64,000 nt of DNA from Streptomyces sp. S4.7 (GTDB taxonomy: Bacteria; Actinomycetota; Actinomycetes; Streptomycetales; Streptomycetaceae): positions 682,001-746,000 of the forward strand of contig NZ_CP048397.1 in NCBI RefSeq assembly GCF_010384365.1, read 5' to 3'. The first letter of the stretch is position 1; the number at the start of each line of letters is the position of its first letter. The notes below the pieces were generated by a model, which ran no database searches, was not told the DNA's origin, and worked only from the letters and a program-made list of their open reading frames with translations. Both the position numbers and the translations under genes were made by a program. Positions 59,888 through 64,000 of this stretch are shown here, piece by piece.

Positions 59888-61495
59888 ATGACGAACAGTT
59901 CCCCGAGTCCGGCCACGGACCGCCGCACCGTACTGCGCGGCTCCCTCGCCGCCTCCGCCGCGCTGGCACTGCCCACGACCGCCGCCGTCGCCGTCGCCGG
60001 GACGGTCGCCGGCGCCGCTCCCGCCCAGGCGCGCTCCGGCCGGCCGAGCGCCGACTGGGGTGTCCAGAGCGGCGATGTCACCTCGTCGTCCGGACTGGTG
60101 TGGATCCGCTCCGACCGGCCCGCGCGGATGCTGGTGGAGACGTCGGCGACGGATTCCTTCCGCCGCGCGCGCACCTGGCACGGCCCGCTCCTCGGCCCCG
60201 GCACCGACTTCACGGGTACGACACCGCTTCGCGGGCTGCCCGCCGGTGAGCAGGTGCACTACCGGGTGACGCTCGCCGACCCGGACGACCCCCGGCGTAC
60301 GAGCGAGCCGGTGTACGGCACGTTCCGTACGGCTCCGGCGCGGCGCCGGCAGGGCGTGCGGTTCCTGTGGTCGGGCGACATCGCCGGCCAGGGCTGGGGC
60401 ATCAACCCCGACATCGGCGGCTATCGCGCGTACGACGACATGCGGCGGCTCGACCCGGACTTCTTCCTGTGCAGCGGTGACACCGTGTACGCGGACGGGC
60501 CGCTGGTGCCGTCCGTGACGCTGCCGGACGGCCGGGTCTGGCGCAACCTCGTCACCGAGGAGAAGTCGAAGGTCGCCGAGACGCTGGACGAGTACCGGGG
60601 CCAGTTCCGCTACAACCTGCTCGACCACAACGTCCGCCGGTTCAACGCACAGGTGCCGACGATCGTGCAGTGGGACGACCACGAGGTGCGCAACAACTGG
60701 TATCCGGGGCAGATCCTGGACGACGTCCGCTACCGGGAGAAGGACGTCGACGTGCTGGCGGAGCGCTCGATCCGGGCGTTCGGCGAGTACTTCCCGGTAC
60801 CGACGCTCCGCGCGCGCGGCGAGGACCGGCGGATGCACCGGGTGGTGCGGTACGGGCCGCTGCTCGACGTGTTCGTGCTGGACATGCGCTCGTTCCGCAA
60901 CGCCAACTCCCCCGGCCGGCAGGCCGACGACACCACGGGCATTCTCGGCGCCGAACAACTGGACTGGCTCAAGCGCGAGTTGTCACAATCGCGGGCGGTG
61001 TGGAAGGTCATCGCGGCGGACATGCCGATCGGTCTGGTCGTGCCGGACGGTACGGCGAACATCGAGGCGATCGCGCAGGGCGACCCCGGGGCGCCGCTGG
61101 GGCGGGAGCTCCAGATCGCCGATCTGCTGAGGCATGTCAAGCACCGCCGGATCACCGGCACGGTGTGGCTGACGGCGGACGTCCACTACACGTCGGCGCA
61201 GCACTACGAGCCGGAGGGTGCGGCCTTCAAGGACTTCGCGCCGTTCTGGGAGTTCGTGTCGGGTCCGCTGGCCGCGGGCGGGTTCCAGGCGAACGCCCTG
61301 GACGGGACCTTCGGGCCCAACCGGGTCTTCGTACAGGCTCCGGACCGGGCGAACGTCTCGCCGATGGAGTCGCCCCAGTACTTCGGCGAGGTGGACATCG
61401 ACGGTGGCAGCGGCGAGTTGACGGTGCGACTGCGGGCGGAGGGGAACAAGGTGCTGTTCAGCAAGGTGCTGAAACCGGGGCGGGTCGGCCAGTAG
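59888..61495 (+). CDS. Secreted PhoD-type alkaline phosphatase/phosphodiesterase
   Basis: 535-residue PhoD-family enzyme exported by the Tat system. The twin-arginine signal DRRTVLRGSLAASAALALP lies at about residues 10-28, with cleavage near AQARS. A PhoD N-terminal Fn3-like domain (WGVQSGDVTSSSGLVWIRSD) is followed by a metallophosphatase core: metal ligands in FLWSGDIAGQGWG and FFLCSGDTVYADGP (about 195), WDDHEVRNNW (about 262) and WLTADVHYTSAQHY (about 428). It hydrolyses phosphodiesters/monoesters outside the cell. GCAGGAGG precedes the ATG. A MITE 65 bases upstream may have displaced the native promoter. Confidence 0.92.
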   Translation: MTNSSPSPATDRRTVLRGSLAASAALALPTTAAVAVAGTVAGAAPAQARSGRPSADWGVQSGDVTSSSGLVWIRSDRPARMLVETSATDSFRRARTWHGPLLGPGTDFTGTTPLRGLPAGEQVHYRVTLADPDDPRRTSEPVYGTFRTAPARRRQGVRFLWSGDIAGQGWGINPDIGGYRAYDDMRRLDPDFFLCSGDTVYADGPLVPSVTLPDGRVWRNLVTEEKSKVAETLDEYRGQFRYNLLDHNVRRFNAQVPTIVQWDDHEVRNNWYPGQILDDVRYREKDVDVLAERSIRAFGEYFPVPTLRARGEDRRMHRVVRYGPLLDVFVLDMRSFRNANSPGRQADDTTGILGAEQLDWLKRELSQSRAVWKVIAADMPIGLVVPDGTANIEAIAQGDPGAPLGRELQIADLLRHVKHRRITGTVWLTADVHYTSAQHYEPEGAAFKDFAPFWEFVSGPLAAGGFQANALDGTFGPNRVFVQAPDRANVSPMESPQYFGEVDIDGGSGELTVRLRAEGNKVLFSKVLKPGRVGQ

Positions 61496-61687
61496 GCCCC
61501 GTGTGTCCGGGGCGGGTAGCCTCGCGGGAGGACGCGGACCCCGCCCCGGTCGTCAAGGTGGAACGGGGCGCGGCCATCGCACGCCATAAATCAACCAAAA
61601 GTAGTTGATAGGCGAACAGAAGCATCTTTTACCCATCAGTCACAGTACGTTCGTGATCGCGCAACACCATTGGGTCACAGTGAGGTC

Positions 61688-63157
61688 ATGACCGATGTGA
61701 CTCCATCGAAGAGTGCCCGGCGCCCCCATCACTGGCGCCGGGATCTCGTCGAACTGGCCGCCCTGTTCACCGCGGTGGCGGTCGCCGACGCTGTCGCGAA
61801 CATGATCGTGCACGGGCCGGACGGACCCGTCCTGCTCGTCGCCTCCGCGATCGCCCTGATCATCACGGCCGGATTCCACACATGGTGGTCAAGGCGCCAC
61901 GGCCACGCGCCACCGGTTGACGCGGCGTCGGCCGGCGGTGCGTCGGGTACGTCCGAGGGCGCTCCGGCCGGGGCCGAGGAGCGGACAGGCGCCGCCGCGG
62001 ACTCCGACACCACCACCGCGCTGTGGCGGATGCGGGCCACCGTGCGCGACGCCCCCGGTTCGCTGGCCGCGCTGTGCACCGTCCTCGCCCGCCGCCGGGT
62101 GGACATCCTCACGCTCCAGACGCACCCGCTGGCCACCGGCACCGTCGACGAGTTCCTGCTGCGCGCGCCCGCCGCGCTGCCCGCGAGGGAGCTCACCGGC
62201 GAGATCTCCCTCGCGGGCGGCGGCGACATCTGGATCGAGCGCGCCGACGCGCACGATCTCGTGGACGCGCCGACCCGGGTCCTCGGTCTGGCCACCCGCA
62301 CCGCCCTGGACGCCGCCGAACTGCCCCTGGCCCTGCGCCAGCTACTCGGCCGCTGCACGATCCACTCGCTGCCCGCCGTCTCCCCCACCGGTCGCCCGAC
62401 CGGCGAGAGCGCCCCCGTCGAGGGGATCCTGGAGAGCACCACGATGCGGATGCGCGACCCGAACGGCGGCACGATCACCGTCGAGCGCCACCATCTGCCG
62501 TTCACACCGACCGAGTTCGCCAGGGCCCGCGCCCTGGTCGAACTCGACGCGCGCCTCGGCCCGCGCGTACCGCGCAGCCGGGACGTCCTGACGCTGCCCG
62601 AGGGCAGGATCACCGTGCGCCGCGCCGACCAGAGCGACGTCGACGCGGCGACGGCGATGCACGAGCGCTGCTCCGAGCGCACCCTGGGCCTGCGCTACCA
62701 CGGTCCGGTGGGCGACGCGGACCGCTATCTCGACCATCTGCTGAGCCCGCGGCACGGTCGGACACTGAAGGTCCAGACGGCGTCCGGACGCCTCGTCGCG
62801 CTCGGCCACCTCCTGTGGGACGGCGACGAGACCGAGGTGGCGCTGATCGTCGAGGACGCCTGGCAGCGGCGCGGCATCGGCTCCGAACTCCTCGGCCGGC
62901 TGGTCGCGCTCGCCGTCGAGGCGGGCTGCGCCAGCGTGTACGCCGTCACACAGGCTTCCAACACCGGCATGGTCGCCGCCATGCGCGGGCTCGGTCTGCC
63001 GCTCGACTACCAGATAGAGGGTGGCACGCTGGTCGTCACCGCCCGCCTCAGGGGGACGGACGAGCGGCAGACGCCGGCCTCGGACGAGACACCGTACAGA
63101 GCCGCCTCCGGGACGTCGCACGGCATCCGGCCGGGTGCTACGTACGGGACCCGGTAG
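61688..63157 (+). CDS. ACT-domain plus GNAT acetyltransferase membrane protein
   Basis: 489-residue protein. Two hydrophobic helices lie near the N-terminus (VELAALFTAVAVADAVANMI, PVLLVASAIALIITAGFHT, about 23-65), followed by a low-complexity Ala/Gly/Ser linker. An ACT-like domain follows (RMRATVRDAPGSLAALCTVL, RVDILTLQTHPL, about 115-160), then a middle region. The C-terminal GNAT domain has ITVRRADQSDVDAATAMHER and the acetyl-CoA loop QRRGIGSELLG (about 395). The combination suggests a protein acetyltransferase regulated by a small molecule, but the ligand is unknown. The last 20 bases overlap the convergent gene. Confidence 0.8.
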   Translation: MTDVTPSKSARRPHHWRRDLVELAALFTAVAVADAVANMIVHGPDGPVLLVASAIALIITAGFHTWWSRRHGHAPPVDAASAGGASGTSEGAPAGAEERTGAAADSDTTTALWRMRATVRDAPGSLAALCTVLARRRVDILTLQTHPLATGTVDEFLLRAPAALPARELTGEISLAGGGDIWIERADAHDLVDAPTRVLGLATRTALDAAELPLALRQLLGRCTIHSLPAVSPTGRPTGESAPVEGILESTTMRMRDPNGGTITVERHHLPFTPTEFARARALVELDARLGPRVPRSRDVLTLPEGRITVRRADQSDVDAATAMHERCSERTLGLRYHGPVGDADRYLDHLLSPRHGRTLKVQTASGRLVALGHLLWDGDETEVALIVEDAWQRRGIGSELLGRLVALAVEAGCASVYAVTQASNTGMVAAMRGLGLPLDYQIEGGTLVVTARLRGTDERQTPASDETPYRAASGTSHGIRPGATYGTR

Positions 63158-64000
63158 GAGGCGCGGTCCGAGGCGCCGTACCGGGTGTCGTAAGGACCCC
63201 GGTACGGGACTCCGGAGATCGCGACTCCCGTCCCGACCCGGCACTGAGCGCCTCGGTCAGATCACGCCACAGGTCCTCGACGTCCTCCAGGCCGACCGAC
63301 ATCCGCAGCAGCCGGTCGCTCACCCCGGCCGACCGGCGGTCCCCCTCGGGCACGATCCGGTGGCTGATGGAGGCCGGGTGCTGGATGAGCGTGTCCACGC
63401 TGCCGAGGCTGACCGCCGGGGTGATCAGACGGACGCCCGCGATCACCTCGTGCGGGTCCCCGTACACCTCGAAGGAGACCATCGCCCCGCCGATGCCCGG
63501 GTAGTACACCCGGGCGATGCGCGGGTCGGTGGCCAGCCTGCGGGCCAGGTCGGCCGCGGTGGCCGAGGCCGCCCGTACCCGCACGGGCAGCGTGGACAGA
63601 CCCCGCAGCAGCAGATAGCCGGCCATCGGGTGCAGGACACCGCCGGTCGCGAACCGCACCTGGCGCAGCTTGCGCGCGAACTCCTCGTCGCACGCGACGA
63701 CTCCGCCGAGGACGTCGCCGTGTCCGCCGAGATACTTCGTGGCACTGTGCAGGACGAGCCGGGCGCCGTGCTCGACGGGCCGTTGCAGCACGGGCGTGGC
63801 GAAGGTGTTGTCGACCAGCAGCGGTATGGAGCCGCAGGCATGGGCGACGGCGGCGATGTCCACCTCTGCGAGGGTCGGGTTCGCGGGGGTCTCGACCATC
63901 ACCAGGCCGGTGTCGGGGCGGATCGCGTCGGCGATGCCGGCCGGATCGGTCCATGTCACCTCCGTACCGAGGAGACCGGCGGTCAGCAGGTGGTCGCTGC
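63138..64000 (-). CDS. PLP trans-sulfuration enzyme (cystathionine gamma-lyase/synthase type), partial
   Basis: C-terminal ~287 residues of a Cys/Met-metabolism PLP enzyme; the N-terminus lies beyond the window. PLP aspartate in PLLVDNTFATP, the PLP lysine in LHSATKYLGGHGDVLGG, and the C-terminal RLITPAVSLGSVDTLIQHPA and LLRMSVGLEDVEDLWRDLTE are diagnostic. It cleaves or joins cystathionine or a related thioether; the exact member (MetB, CGL or methionine gamma-lyase) cannot be decided. The final ~30 residues (Ser/Pro/Arg/Thr-rich) run into the convergent gene and are not part of the fold. Confidence 0.9.
   Translation of the reverse strand, partial: SDHLLTAGLLGTEVTWTDPAGIADAIRPDTGLVMVETPANPTLAEVDIAAVAHACGSIPLLVDNTFATPVLQRPVEHGARLVLHSATKYLGGHGDVLGGVVACDEEFARKLRQVRFATGGVLHPMAGYLLLRGLSTLPVRVRAASATAADLARRLATDPRIARVYYPGIGGAMVSFEVYGDPHEVIAGVRLITPAVSLGSVDTLIQHPASISHRIVPEGDRRSAGVSDRLLRMSVGLEDVEDLWRDLTEALSAGSGRESRSPESRTGVLTTPGTAPRTAPPTGSRT

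Noticed and set aside
1..64000. CRISPR array, tRNA or rRNA genes
   Set aside because: No regularly spaced repeats, cloverleaf with a CCA-type acceptor or rRNA signature was seen by eye; a tRNA scan was not possible.

Overview
The window is a chromosomal segment of a high-G+C actinobacterium, almost certainly Streptomyces. The evidence is the strong G/C third-position bias, frequent GTG/TTG starts, several near-leaderless promoters with TAgggT-type -10 boxes, the MurT/GatD pair, ureABCFGD in the usual actinobacterial order, an actinobacterial c-di-AMP riboswitch in front of an NlpC/P60 hydrolase, and Streptomyces-type CTAG-flanked small inverted-repeat elements. No rRNA, tRNA, CRISPR array or large biosynthetic cluster was found.

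Layout. 0-4.7 kb: a heterodimeric ABC exporter and a membrane hydrolase. 4.8-9.6 kb: a Ski2-like helicase, TesB thioesterase, glutathione peroxidase and an excalibur protein. 9.6-12.5 kb: an acyl-CoA dehydrogenase divergent from a TetR regulator with clear operator half-sites between them, then a peptide deformylase. 12.5-18.7 kb: an amino-sugar locus (ROK regulator, sugar ABC transporter, GH3 N-acetylglucosaminidase, NagA) in which all three transporter genes are broken. 19-23.5 kb: MurT-GatD, PfkA, CtaG. 23.5-27.9 kb: HxlR/oxidoreductase pair, DUF2000, and a patch of decayed genes (Lrp/AsnC remnant, flotillin and NfeD remnants), then two secreted or hypothetical proteins. 28.4-35.5 kb: PlsC, a secreted peptidase and the urease operon. 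35.6-40.7 kb: TetR/membrane protein pair, an orphan Phd/YefM antitoxin divergent from a ClpP paralogue that lacks its catalytic histidine, a riboswitch-controlled NlpC/P60 protein, and an anti-sigma-type kinase. 40.9-45.5 kb: biotin genes bioF / bioB-bioA-bioD. 45.6-55.1 kb: a methyltransferase, a putative toxin-antitoxin operon with a PP2C phosphatase between its two genes, GNAT, LysE, two CNNM/CorC proteins, a GDSL hydrolase, purB and mug. 55.2-59.9 kb: an accessory patch with a second ROK regulator, nested insertions (MITE + IS481 + MITE-like remnant, all joined at CTAG), a GntR regulator with a GGTC/GACC palindrome, a truncated EamA transporter and another MITE. 59.9-64 kb: a PhoD-type phosphatase, an ACT+GNAT membrane protein and a PLP trans-sulfuration enzyme running off the right edge.

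The most interesting items are the antitoxin-PP2C-toxin operon with its own palindromic operator, the His-to-Gln ClpP paralogue facing an orphan antitoxin, the stepwise decay of the amino-sugar transporter while its regulator and enzymes stay intact, and the CTAG-targeted nested insertions.
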